Shown: positions 52,565 through 60,073 of the stretch, piece by piece
Layout of the letters: each line of letters begins with the position of its first letter
Position numbering within the stretch: the first letter of the stretch is position 1
Assembly (NCBI GenBank): GCA_965207915.1
Contig: OZ242304.1
Span: 2,294,001-2,358,000 of the forward strand
Source: VXNJ01 sp009840625
GTDB taxonomy: Bacteria; Chloroflexota; UBA11872; VXNJ01
Length of the DNA stretch: 64,000 nucleotides
Direction of reading: 5' to 3'
The notes under the pieces: model-generated
Seen by the model: only the letters and a program-made list of their open reading frames with translations
The model's database searches: none
What the model was told of the DNA's origin: nothing
Translations under genes and position numbers: made by a program

Positions 52565-54052
52565 TCACCTTTGGATGCCGTCCTCGTAGTACTCGACCGG
52601 AGTAGGAGTCGCCCCGATCAGCGGACCCTCGGCGGCAATGTGTTCCTCGCCCCCGTAGCCATCAATTAGTGCGCGTTGGTCGGCGAACGCCCGCTCGTTG
52701 ACCGCTTCGGGGTCGCAGATTTGGAGCAGCTGGCCGTGGAGCCGCTCGCGGATCGCGGCGTGTGCCGGGCTGGCGTGCAGGTCGCTCAGCTCCTGCGGGT
52801 CCTCCTGAAGGTCGAACAGCTGCGGCGGATACCCAGCGGCGTAGTACACGTACTTGTAGCGCTGGTCGCAGATCATGAAGTTCCCGGTGGGGCTGCGGGC
52901 GGCGTGATACTCGGAAAACGCGACCCGTTCCAGGTCGGTTTTGCCCTTGGCCAGCGGCCATAGCGAATCGCCGGGAAGCGCGTCATCTCCGGCCTCCGGC
53001 GAGGCGCCGACGCCTTCCAGGACGGTTGGGAAGACATCGGCCCAGCTCACGATGGTCTGCTGGGTCTCGCCTTGGGGTATGTCGGGGCCGGTGATTATCA
53101 GCGGGGTTCCGACCGAGTCCTCGTACATGCACATCTTGCCCCAGAGTCCGAACCCGCCCAGCATCTCGCCGTGATCGGAGGTGTAGATGATGCGGGTGTT
53201 CTCCGCCTGACCGGATTCCTCCAGCGCGGCCAGGACCAGGCCGAAGTTGTAGTCCATGAAGGTGGTGATCCCGTAGTAGGCGGCGATCGCCCGGCGGACC
53301 TGGGCCTCGGTGTAGTAATCGTCGCCGTCGAAGGGGAGCCGCCAGGGCCGGGCCTCGTTCCAGTAGGGGTGGTCGGGCCACTGCTCCGGCGACCAGGCGA
53401 TCGGCATGTCCACCTCGTCCAAGGGATACAAGTCGTAAAACTCCTGCGGCGCGATCAGCGGCGGGTGCGGACAAAGCAGCGAGACCATAAGGCACCAGGG
53501 CTTGTCGTGCCCCTGCGATTCGTTGGCCAGCCAGGAGCACGCTTCGGCGGTGGCGGCCCGATCGAATCGGGTGTAGTGGCTCTCGCCCGGTCCGGCTTCC
53601 ATCGTCGAATCCGCGGAGTGCGATACCTTCCCCTTGAGTCGGCGCCAGCGCATGCTGGAAAAGTAATCGCCGCGCCCCTTGAAGATGTTCATCGCCACCC
53701 GCGATTCGGTCAGGCCGTTGGGGTCGGATACGTCGTGGAAGTGCAGCTTGCCGATGGTGGTGGCAACGTGCCCCTGGTTGGTGAGGCGGTGGCTCCAGCC
53801 CTCGGGTTCGCCTTTCCAGGCATGGGCGTTGTCCCAGTGTCCGCTGCTATGAACGTACTGGCCGGTCATGAAATTGGCCCGCGATGGGACGCATATCGGG
53901 CAGTTGACATAAGCGCGATCAAATCTCACTCCCCGTGCCGCCAGCGCGTCCAAGTTGGGGGTCTGAACGATGTCGTGCCCGTAGCATCCGGTCATGCGCC
54001 GGGTGTGCTCGTCCGACATCAGGATCAGCAGGTTCATGGGCTCGGTGGACAT
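52565..54052 (-). CDS. Sulfatase, choline-sulfatase-like, Cys-type site (CVPSR), paralogue
   Basis: A 495-aa sulfatase. MSDEHTRRMTGCYGHDIVQTPN, CPICVPSRANFMTGQY (formylglycine Cys) and YTSDHGEMLGGFGLWGK are all intact, and the shared FADQRALIDGYGGEEHI tail marks it as a paralogue of 47915-49396. No signal peptide. The start is ATG (MSTEPMNLL). The pair brackets AbiE, suggesting an old tandem duplication later split by insertion. Confidence 0.91.
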   Translation of the reverse strand: MSTEPMNLLILMSDEHTRRMTGCYGHDIVQTPNLDALAARGVRFDRAYVNCPICVPSRANFMTGQYVHSSGHWDNAHAWKGEPEGWSHRLTNQGHVATTIGKLHFHDVSDPNGLTESRVAMNIFKGRGDYFSSMRWRRLKGKVSHSADSTMEAGPGESHYTRFDRAATAEACSWLANESQGHDKPWCLMVSLLCPHPPLIAPQEFYDLYPLDEVDMPIAWSPEQWPDHPYWNEARPWRLPFDGDDYYTEAQVRRAIAAYYGITTFMDYNFGLVLAALEESGQAENTRIIYTSDHGEMLGGFGLWGKMCMYEDSVGTPLIITGPDIPQGETQQTIVSWADVFPTVLEGVGASPEAGDDALPGDSLWPLAKGKTDLERVAFSEYHAARSPTGNFMICDQRYKYVYYAAGYPPQLFDLQEDPQELSDLHASPAHAAIRERLHGQLLQICDPEAVNERAFADQRALIDGYGGEEHIAAEGPLIGATPTPVEYYEDGIQR

Positions 54053-54199
54053 CGCGGTGGCGCTCCGGTTTCTGGTGGGCGCCAGAATTTTGCATTGCGC
54101 CAGACCGTCCGCGGCCGGGTCGACCCTTGTCGGGCCGCCCGCGCGGAGACCATCGCCGAGAATGCGGTCCGGCTTCGAATGGGATGAGAAGGAATCTGC

Positions 54200-54970
54200 A
54201 TGTGCGGTCGATTCGGCCTTTTCTCCGACCTTGATCGCCTGGCCGAGCAGTTCGGGTTCGACCCGCTGACGGTGCGCGATCTGTTCTCGCCGTCGTACAA
54301 CGTCGCCCCGACCAACAGCGTCGTTACGCTAACTGCGCCGGGATTGGCGCTGGAGCCGCAGTTGATGCGCTGGGGGCTCATCGCCCCATGGCAGCGCCGC
54401 GGCGATCCGCTCGGCAAGCCGATATTCAATGCCCGCAGCGAAACGGTTGCCGAGAAACCGATGTTCCGGCGTGCGTTTGCGCGCAGCCGCGGACTGGTGC
54501 TCGCGGACGGCTTCTACGAGTGGCGCCGCCGCGGTGGCGTCAAACAGCCCTACTGGATCTGTCGCCGGGACGGACGCCCGTTCGCCTCCGCCGCCATCTG
54601 GTCGCTGCAGCAGGGTGCGGGACTCTATTCCTGCGCGGTTCTGACCACCAGCCCCAATGAGCTTATGGCCCCGATCCATTCGCGCATGCCGGTCATCCTG
54701 GGCGAGCACGAGTCCGATACCTGGCTGGATCCGGAGGCACCTGCCGAACGATTGTTGAAGGCCTGCCGGCCCGGCCCCTGGCCGCATATGCAGGCCGTCC
54801 CGGTTTCGGCCCGGGTGGGCCGCGTGAGTAACAACGATCCCGGCCTAATTGCCCTGGTGAAAGAGCCAGCAGTCATGAAACTTGGCGACAAGAGGGCAAA
54901 TCTTCCGGACGGGACAATGACCCCGGCATCGGGAAGGTTGGCGCTATTGCGGCAGCGGAAGCTCGCGTAG
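54200..54970 (+). CDS. SOS response-associated peptidase (SRAP/YedK, HMCES family)
   Basis: A 256-aa protein that crosslinks to abasic sites in single-stranded DNA through its N-terminal Cys. MCGRFGLF exposes Cys2 after Met removal. FNARSETV holds the conserved Asn, LADGFYEWRR the catalytic Glu, and HSRMPVIL the active-site His, so the catalytic set is complete. Start ATG at 54200. It stands alone between a sulfatase and the PIN toxin that converges on it. Confidence 0.93.
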   Translation: MCGRFGLFSDLDRLAEQFGFDPLTVRDLFSPSYNVAPTNSVVTLTAPGLALEPQLMRWGLIAPWQRRGDPLGKPIFNARSETVAEKPMFRRAFARSRGLVLADGFYEWRRRGGVKQPYWICRRDGRPFASAAIWSLQQGAGLYSCAVLTTSPNELMAPIHSRMPVILGEHESDTWLDPEAPAERLLKACRPGPWPHMQAVPVSARVGRVSNNDPGLIALVKEPAVMKLGDKRANLPDGTMTPASGRLALLRQRKLA

Positions 54971-54992
54971 CGTCGGCGGACGCACGCCGGCT

Positions 54993-55379
54993 TCAAATGA
55001 GTCGGACCGGTGCGGGGTACCGGGCCAGCACCGGATCTACCGTAAAGAGCGTCACGTCTTCCACCACAGCTTGCGCCAGAAGGATCCGGTCGAAAGGATC
55101 GCGGTGAATCGACGGCAGGCTACCGGCCGCAATTGCATGCTCGGAGCCAATCTTGAGTTCCTGATAGCCGTGATCGATGAGGCCGCTGCGCAATTTCCGC
55201 GGTTCGATCCGAAAATCGCTCCTGCCGAGCGAATTCTTGATTACGACCTCCCAGATGCTCGCCGCGCTGAAAACTAATTCCGTTGCCGGATCGCCCAACA
55301 GTTCTAGGGTTTGCGGCGGCAACCGCGTCGGATCTCCCACGGTCCACAACAGCACGTGGGTATCCAGCATTGCCCTCAC
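54993..55379 (-). CDS. PIN-domain toxin (VapC type), partner of the 303-aa gene
   Basis: A 128-aa PIN ribonuclease. The acidic metal-binding residues are all present: LDTHVLLW, SIWEVVIK, DPFDRILLAQA and FTVDPVLARY. PIN toxins of this group cleave RNA, commonly tRNA or rRNA. The GTG start overlaps the stop of the upstream 303-aa gene as GTGA, the usual antitoxin-toxin layout. Its sequence is of the LDTHVLLW subgroup, which normally pairs with Phd/AbrB-type antitoxins of about 80-100 aa, not with a 303-aa protein. Confidence 0.9.
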   Translation of the reverse strand: MRAMLDTHVLLWTVGDPTRLPPQTLELLGDPATELVFSAASIWEVVIKNSLGRSDFRIEPRKLRSGLIDHGYQELKIGSEHAIAAGSLPSIHRDPFDRILLAQAVVEDVTLFTVDPVLARYPAPVRLI

Positions 55380-56287
55380 CCGGTCGCCCCGAACATCTCC
55401 TCAATCCGGGATCTGCCCATGCGGTCGAAGTCATCGGGGACTTCAATTTGACCGGCCATAAAACCCAATTTGGGAGAGTCGAATTCGCCAGTGAACTCGA
55501 TGCCGAATTCAATGCGCAACCGGTGATAAGCGTTCCAGGCCTCGCTGCTGCCGCGCTCCACCGACTCTTTTAACGCGTTCAAGTCCGCCCCTGCGTAAAG
55601 GGCGTGGACGGTGTCAGCGATGAAGCTCTCGATTTCGGGGCTGGTCACCTCGTGCTGGACCACCCACCGCCAGAATCTGGCCATCTGCGAATCCTCGGGA
55701 CGGTCAAAATCCTGCGGCTGTAATCCGGCGACTGCCCACGGCCGGCCGAGTCGAAAGTCTGGGTTTATCGAGTCGCGGTAAACCCACATCTGCAGCCCGA
55801 CCATGAGGGCTGCACAAATGAACGCCCCGTTCGTCGTATACCGGTAATTCGGCTGTGCGCCGCCAGTGTGCTTACGATCCCGGTCATCCAATTTGCTCAG
55901 GCATTCTTCAACTTCGTGCTTAAGGCTGTAACTTGAACGCTTCCTTGGAGCCGGACCATTGAATCGGCGCGCCCAGCTACAACCGCGGAGACGGTAACTA
56001 ACTGACACCCGCGCCCTCGCCAGGAATTCGAGGGAATTGCGTATGCCGTGCTCGTGGACTCCTCCCGCACCCAATTCGTCTCGTGCAGCATCCAAGTCGC
56101 CAGGAACGAGTTCCCACACAACCGATTCGCCGCCGTCGGCAGCTGATTTGGGTTGGCGAATTTGCCCCAAGCCATGCGAATTCAGCATGCGGTGTTCATC
56201 CAGAACACGGTCACGCTCTGAATCGAAGCGCCTGGAATCTGCAAGCAATCTGGCCGCACGCAACCATAGACGTTGACTCTTGGTCAC
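55376..56287 (-). CDS. Unknown 303-aa protein with an antitoxin-like C-terminus
   Basis: No family is recognised for the main part. The last about 30 residues, KLGFMAGQIEVPDDFDRMGRSRIEEMF, closely match the toxin-neutralising tail of antitoxins that pair with LDTHVLLW-type PIN toxins (GxxxGxIxVPDDFD). Ahead of this is a roughly 250-residue region with YRYTTNGAFICAALMVGLQMW and RDSINPDFRLGRPWAVAGL, reminiscent of conserved hypothetical proteins but without visible DNA-binding motif. The GTG start follows GGAG. Its stop overlaps the PIN gene (GTGA). An array of CCTAGGTAAT half-sites lies just upstream. Antitoxin role is inferred from the tail and layout. Confidence 0.72.
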   Translation of the reverse strand: MTKSQRLWLRAARLLADSRRFDSERDRVLDEHRMLNSHGLGQIRQPKSAADGGESVVWELVPGDLDAARDELGAGGVHEHGIRNSLEFLARARVSVSYRLRGCSWARRFNGPAPRKRSSYSLKHEVEECLSKLDDRDRKHTGGAQPNYRYTTNGAFICAALMVGLQMWVYRDSINPDFRLGRPWAVAGLQPQDFDRPEDSQMARFWRWVVQHEVTSPEIESFIADTVHALYAGADLNALKESVERGSSEAWNAYHRLRIEFGIEFTGEFDSPKLGFMAGQIEVPDDFDRMGRSRIEEMFGATG

Positions 56288-56299
56288 GATTCTCCGAAG

Positions 56300-56340
56300 C
56301 CTAGATAATGTAATCCTAGGTAATTGTGGTATTACCTAGG
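56300..56340. promoter_or_regulatory. Operator array: three half-sites, two forming a perfect inverted repeat
   Basis: CCTAGATAAT (56300-56309), CCTAGGTAAT (56315-56324) and its exact reverse complement ATTACCTAGG (56331-56340), the last two separated by 6 nt. The array begins 13 bp upstream of the GTG of the 303-aa gene, where an autoregulatory operator would be expected. The GC-poor sequence differs from the surrounding region. Confidence 0.7.
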
Positions 56341-56517
56341 GGTTACAGTTTACGCCCAATGCTTCACTAGGGCAATCTTTTTGGTTGTGAATCACGCGGA
56401 GGAACCCGGCGAACAAGAGTCAGACCAGTCCAATTGAGTCAGGTGGGTACGCAGTCGGAACCGATTTGGGTTTTCAAGACTGGCCGGTGACAGGCCCGAC
56501 TCCGCAATTTGGTAGCG

Positions 56518-56916
56518 CTATTGCCTCGCGTCCAACTTTCGAAGCGCCCCCTGCCAATCCAGAATCTTGCGATCTGCGGTGACCAACGTATGACCTGCCT
56601 GGGCGGTAGCCACGATGATCCGGTCAGCCGGGTCGGCATGGAAATCGCGCAATAGCACGGCTCGTATGCCGACGTCTCCGTCTACCGGAATCTCCTTGAT
56701 GCCCTGACCGAGCAGTTCAAGGCGCCAGGAGTCGACTTCCTCGGGGAATTCGATTCGGCCCCTTGCCTGCAATAACGCAACTTCCCAGAATGAGATCGCC
56801 GACACCGAAAGCTCGTCTTTACGGAACGCTTCGTCAATTCGGTGTCGACAGACGTCTCCAAGTGAAGATTGACCGATCCGCAGCCAAAGCAGAGCGTTGG
56901 TGTCCAGCACGATCAA
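56518..56916 (-). CDS. PIN-domain toxin (VapC type)
   Basis: A 132-aa PIN ribonuclease with the full acidic set: VLDTNALLWL, AISFWEVALL, DPADRIIVATA and VTADRKIL. It is of the same broad subgroup as the PIN toxin at 54993 but clearly a separate lineage. The TTG start overlaps the antitoxin stop as TTGA. Expected activity is endonucleolytic cleavage of RNA, inhibited by the Phd-type protein encoded upstream. Confidence 0.9.
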   Translation of the reverse strand: MIVLDTNALLWLRIGQSSLGDVCRHRIDEAFRKDELSVSAISFWEVALLQARGRIEFPEEVDSWRLELLGQGIKEIPVDGDVGIRAVLLRDFHADPADRIIVATAQAGHTLVTADRKILDWQGALRKLDARQ

Positions 56917-57194
56917 GGGTTGATCACCCGATCAGGATCGGAAATTGCGTCCCAATCAAGGTCTATGGGACTGATGATGTCTCCGGTGATCTTGATCCTG
57001 TCTCGATCAGCCCCAAACATCGTGTCGGGCCGCTTCTGGCAGGAAGTCAACCGCGCGACCGGGCGACCGTACTTGGTGATGACGATATCGCCCGACCCAT
57101 CAGCAATCTCGTCCATCAGCGCCAGGCATTTGGCTTTGAACTCAGACGCCTTGATAGTTCTGGGAGGAATGGGGCGGTTGGGGGCGACGGTCAT
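56913..57194 (-). CDS. Phd/YefM-type antitoxin
   Basis: A 93-aa antitoxin. RTIKASEFKAKCLALMDEIADGSGDIVITKYGRPVARL is the Phd/YefM DNA-binding and dimerisation domain; the C-terminal acidic part (GADRDRIKITGDIISPIDLDWDAI) would wrap the PIN toxin. ATG at 57194 follows GACGGG; a TTG 30 nt upstream is possible. It overlaps vapC by 4 bp. Confidence 0.9.
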   Translation of the reverse strand: MTVAPNRPIPPRTIKASEFKAKCLALMDEIADGSGDIVITKYGRPVARLTSCQKRPDTMFGADRDRIKITGDIISPIDLDWDAISDPDRVINP

Positions 57195-57294
57195 TTCCCG
57201 TCCAATACTCGCTTTTTGCGGCAATTGTAACTAATAGTTATGACCATTGGTCACATTCGGCAATTGGAACCGACCAATTCACTTTCGCAATTGC

Positions 57295-57999
57295 TCATTG
57301 CGGCCTCCAAAGCCATATGGGGGAGTCAAAGTACTTGCCATCGACCTTTTCCGGTCGTACCCACTTGGCCATGAAATCAAAGGAGCCACGGCGCTCCACG
57401 CGCCATACCGCTCCTTCAACCAAATCGGGGGCGATCACTCCATGTCCGCTCATCCGGTCGATTACGCGGCGAATTTCTTCGATCGTTGCGGGAGGACCGT
57501 CGCTGACAACTTTTGGAGTTACAAATTCCTGCGCGCTGCAGCGCGATTGCAATTCATCCCAACTGCATCTTCCACCGCCAACCGTCAAATCAAAGACCGC
57601 GAAAGGTTCGTGCGGCAGGTCGTAACGGGTCCCGTGAGCCAGCGCCAACCATTCGCCGTGCAAGACCTCTCCCGGCCGCAACAGATCGAGCCAGCGACCT
57701 CGGTCCGATGCAACCCACTGCCCGAAAAGCCTAATGTGCTCTTGCGGGGCGGTATCGGCCGGATAGCCGGCCCGGCCGAGTGCCGTCAATCGGCCTCCGA
57801 TGTTGGCAATCGCTACATTCGCCCCGTCGAGTTTTTCCGTCACTATGATTCGGTCGTGCCGGTCCCGCGCGCGTTGGGTACAGATGCGTGCCTGCCCCTC
57901 ATGCACGTGGTGTTCACCGGGCCCCAGTCGCGAATTTGGCAAATGCGGTATCGAGCCGTAGGCTTTGCGGCCGAGCGGTTTTGCGGGTTTATTGGTCAT
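57295..57999 (-). CDS. RNA ligase (Rnl2-like nucleotidyltransferase domain)
   Basis: A 234-aa ATP-dependent RNA ligase-family protein that would seal RNA breaks. Motif I is EKLDGANVA with the adenylylated Lys56; HGEWLA, FAVFDLTVG (motif III), LVEGAVWRVER (motif IV) and MAKWVRPEK (motif V) are all present and in order. Only the nucleotidyltransferase module is present, with no C-terminal specificity domain. The start MTNKPAKPLG at 57999 is chosen; the longer frame adds residues of odd composition. It lies between a Phd-VapC pair and MazEF, both RNA-cleaving modules. Confidence 0.83.
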   Translation of the reverse strand: MTNKPAKPLGRKAYGSIPHLPNSRLGPGEHHVHEGQARICTQRARDRHDRIIVTEKLDGANVAIANIGGRLTALGRAGYPADTAPQEHIRLFGQWVASDRGRWLDLLRPGEVLHGEWLALAHGTRYDLPHEPFAVFDLTVGGGRCSWDELQSRCSAQEFVTPKVVSDGPPATIEEIRRVIDRMSGHGVIAPDLVEGAVWRVERRGSFDFMAKWVRPEKVDGKYFDSPIWLWRPQ

Positions 58000-58186
58000 G
58001 ATTTCCAATATCTGGGGCGAATTCGATGACCGCAGACCGATTGCTGTGCGACGGGTTGTCGAGATCGCGGTTGCCGCCGCACGTGTTTGGGCAATCTGCC
58101 TCTGGAATTGCAGCAGTAAAACGATCAGAAACCGGTTGGCTGGCAACGTTAGCACATCGGGCGATTCGAACGGTTAGCGGCATTGG

Positions 58187-58498
58187 TTGCCGGATAAGGC
58201 CGAATCGCTAACTCAATCCGCACAATTGCGCTCGGCGAATTTGTCGATCGCCATCACTATCCGTCCAACACCGCGTGGCCTCGAGCTTAAGGCCGTCCAC
58301 CGGCGACGCCGTGAACTCGGCCTAGGTGACGCGGCAGAATTCGTCGCGGCAAAGTACGCCCTGGTCGGCCAGGATCTGGTAAGAGCATCCTGCTTCGATC
58401 GGGATGGCAACGCGCACGACGCCATATTGGGAATTAGTCGAGGAGTGGATCCCGACTTGTTGGGAAGGGACTGGATATTACATTATACCGGGGTATAA
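58187..58498 (+). CDS. Possible small hypothetical protein upstream of mazE
   Basis: A 103-codon frame from TTG. The second half (LGDAAEFVAAKYALVGQDLV, GNAHDAILGISRGVDPDLLG) has plausible amino-acid and codon composition; the first part less so. Its stop codon lies inside the mazE -10/operator palindrome. No family is recognised and the frame could be chance. Confidence 0.28.
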   Translation: MPDKAESLTQSAQLRSANLSIAITIRPTPRGLELKAVHRRRRELGLGDAAEFVAAKYALVGQDLVRASCFDRDGNAHDAILGISRGVDPDLLGRDWILHYTGV

Positions 58499-58499
58499 T
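58482..58499 (+). promoter_or_regulatory. Palindromic operator overlapping the mazE -10 box
   Basis: ATTATACCGGGGTATAAT is an 18-nt near-contiguous palindrome (8-nt arms, GG spacer). Its right arm contains a perfect -10 TATAAT (58494-58499), only 5 nt before the mazE ATG, so the mRNA would be leaderless and the MazE complex could repress by covering the -10. No clear -35 is visible. Confidence 0.65.
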
Positions 58500-58504
58500 T
58501 GCGC

Positions 58505-58741
58505 ATGAAAACTGCAGTCTCGCTCCCTGACGAATTGTTCGAATTAGCCGACAAATTGGCTAAACAACTTGGTACTACGCGAAGCGGACTTTATGCACTT
58601 GCACTTTCTGAATTCGTGGAAAAGCACCGCTCGGAAAGCATCACGGCGCAATTGAATTCCGTCTACGGCGAGGATACCGGCGGGCTTGATCCGGTGCTCC
58701 GGGAAATACAAGCCAGATCAATTGCCAAAGATCGGTGGTGA
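58505..58741 (+). CDS. mazE: MazE-type ribbon-helix-helix antitoxin
   Basis: A 78-aa antitoxin. KTAVSLPDELFELADKLAKQLGTTRSGLYALALSEFVEKH is a ribbon-helix-helix DNA-binding domain; the tail LNSVYGEDTGGLDPVLREIQ would bind MazF. ATG at 58505 is chosen over an in-frame TTG two codons upstream because it lies directly after the -10 box. There is no Shine-Dalgarno, in keeping with leaderless initiation. It overlaps mazF as GTGA. Confidence 0.9.
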   Translation: MKTAVSLPDELFELADKLAKQLGTTRSGLYALALSEFVEKHRSESITAQLNSVYGEDTGGLDPVLREIQARSIAKDRW

Positions 58742-59079
58742 TTGAGCGGGGGCAAATCTGGTGGGCTGCCCTCCCTGAACCCCGGGGCAGCGAACCGGGA
58801 TTCGCTAGACCGGTGTTGATTGTCCAGGCCGATGCATTCAATCGCAGCCAGATCAATACAGTATTGGCGGTTGCACTTTCCCGAAGTCTACGTCTGGCCG
58901 CATCACCAGGAAACGTGCTCCTAGGCGCCGGGTCCACCGGGTTACAACACGACTCGGTTGCAAATGTCTCTCAGATAGTCACGGTCGACCGGGAATTCCT
59001 TGAGCGACTCGAAGGCAGCGTTGACTATCCGGCTATGGTCAAGGTCGCTCAAGGGCTGCGGTTGATCCTCGATCTCTAA
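58738..59079 (+). CDS. mazF: MazF-type endoribonuclease toxin
   Basis: A 113-aa PemK/MazF toxin expected to cut single-stranded RNA at short sequences. ERGQIWWAALPEPRGSEPGFARPVLIVQ is the family N-terminus with the conserved Arg-Pro, followed by LSRSLRLAASPGNVLL and the C-terminal helix VDYPAMVKVAQGLRLIL. GTG at 58738 is chosen because it overlaps the mazE stop by 4 nt; GTG at 58735 adds one residue. Its stop overlaps the next ATG as TAATG. Confidence 0.92.
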   Translation: MIERGQIWWAALPEPRGSEPGFARPVLIVQADAFNRSQINTVLAVALSRSLRLAASPGNVLLGAGSTGLQHDSVANVSQIVTVDREFLERLEGSVDYPAMVKVAQGLRLILDL

Positions 59080-59219
59080 TGTCAGAATCGCAATTCCCGG
59101 CCCACCAAAGGACCGAATTGGTGAACGAGGAGGCCATTGCTCGCCCAAGGATCTTATTCACCACCCTGGTAATCGCCGGGATTATGCTGACTGTTTCACG
59201 GATCTTCATACAGTTGTAG
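59079..59219 (+). CDS. Small single-pass membrane protein coupled to mazF
   Basis: A 46-aa protein. Its ATG shares one base with the mazF stop (TAATG), a strong sign of coupled translation. The N-terminal half is polar (SESQFPAHQRTELVNEEAIA), and the C-terminal half is one hydrophobic helix (ILFTTLVIAGIMLTVSRIF) ending QL. MazEF operons seldom carry a third gene of this kind. A membrane-acting or regulatory role is speculation. Confidence 0.6.
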   Translation: MSESQFPAHQRTELVNEEAIARPRILFTTLVIAGIMLTVSRIFIQL

Positions 59220-59560
59220 ATCTTTCCATCCAATTCGTTCAAACGCGACCGATCAATTTGGATTTGGCGGCAGCAGGTTCTCGAAGCCAGGCCAGGGATT
59301 GTCGGCGACCCGTGCGCAATCAGCGCGTTGGCAGAATGATTCCTGTCCGGCCCTCAGGGATCCAGGCGATCGCCAACCCCCCAGGTTAGACATCGCAGAT
59401 TCGCACTCCGCGGGCCCGCCTTAGGCCGATTGCGACTGCGTGGAGAATTGCCTAGCCGCACGGCGTGATCCCGGCCGGGATCGTTCGCCAATAGCAATCG
59501 GGTCGGTAGCGATCACTGTCAAATTTGCAAGGGCCCGGATCGGGCAGGGAAACATCGCGC
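59220..59560. other. Intergenic region with a 16-bp palindrome
   Basis: About 340 bp between the mazEF operon and the CxxC gene. It holds the perfect palindrome GATCCCGGCCGGGATC at 59467-59482, about 80 bp before the next gene, a possible regulator site. Nothing else is recognised. Confidence 0.4.
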
Positions 59561-60073
59561 ATGCCTAACGGCGGCACCGACAACTGCGGAACCTGCTCGT
59601 TCAACCGGCGCAACGAGGGACGGTTGGGCCACTCTCAGGGCAACCCGGATCTTCCGCACCACTGTCTGATTCGCGATCAGGCGATCCGAAATCCCGGGTA
59701 CACGTACTGCCTGAACCACCCCTACCGGACCAAACACGAGCCGGATCCGATTCCGGTGGGACCGTTGTTGATTGCCGAAGCAGGGTCGGGCTTCGAATAT
59801 CGGCGCGTCCCCTGGAAGCCGTCACCCGATTCTGAAGAAATCCGCCTGCACCTGTTGGATCTGCTCGGGCGCGCGGAGGAGATATTCGCAAAGGACTTCC
59901 ACCCCGCATTTGGCGAGGCAATTCGGCTTGATCCCGATTATGTTGGCGTGGTGATCTGGCAACTGGGCGAGTTCGGCGAGCCTCGGGCCGTACCCGGATT
60001 GGAGCGAGTGCAAAGCGGCATACCCGAACTCGCCGAAATTGCGCGCGGAGCGCTCGAATCCATACGCGGGTAA
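59561..60073 (+). CDS. Conserved-type Cys-rich protein with helical C-terminus, unknown function
   Basis: A 170-aa protein. The N-terminal half contains NCGTCSFNRRNEG, HHCLIRDQAIRNPGYTYCLNH: two CxxC/C pairs and two His residues that could bind zinc or iron-sulfur. The C-terminal half is helical and reads like one or two HEAT-type repeats (VVIWQLGEFGEPRAVPGLERV). The start MPNGGTDNCG is chosen because upstream residues look random. No function is assigned. Confidence 0.65.
   Translation: MPNGGTDNCGTCSFNRRNEGRLGHSQGNPDLPHHCLIRDQAIRNPGYTYCLNHPYRTKHEPDPIPVGPLLIAEAGSGFEYRRVPWKPSPDSEEIRLHLLDLLGRAEEIFAKDFHPAFGEAIRLDPDYVGVVIWQLGEFGEPRAVPGLERVQSGIPELAEIARGALESIRG

Noticed and set aside
59467..59482. 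Palindrome GATCCCGGCCGGGATC as a replication or attachment site
   Set aside because: A single 16-bp GC-rich palindrome without repeats or an integrase nearby is not enough; it is listed only as a note on the intergenic region.
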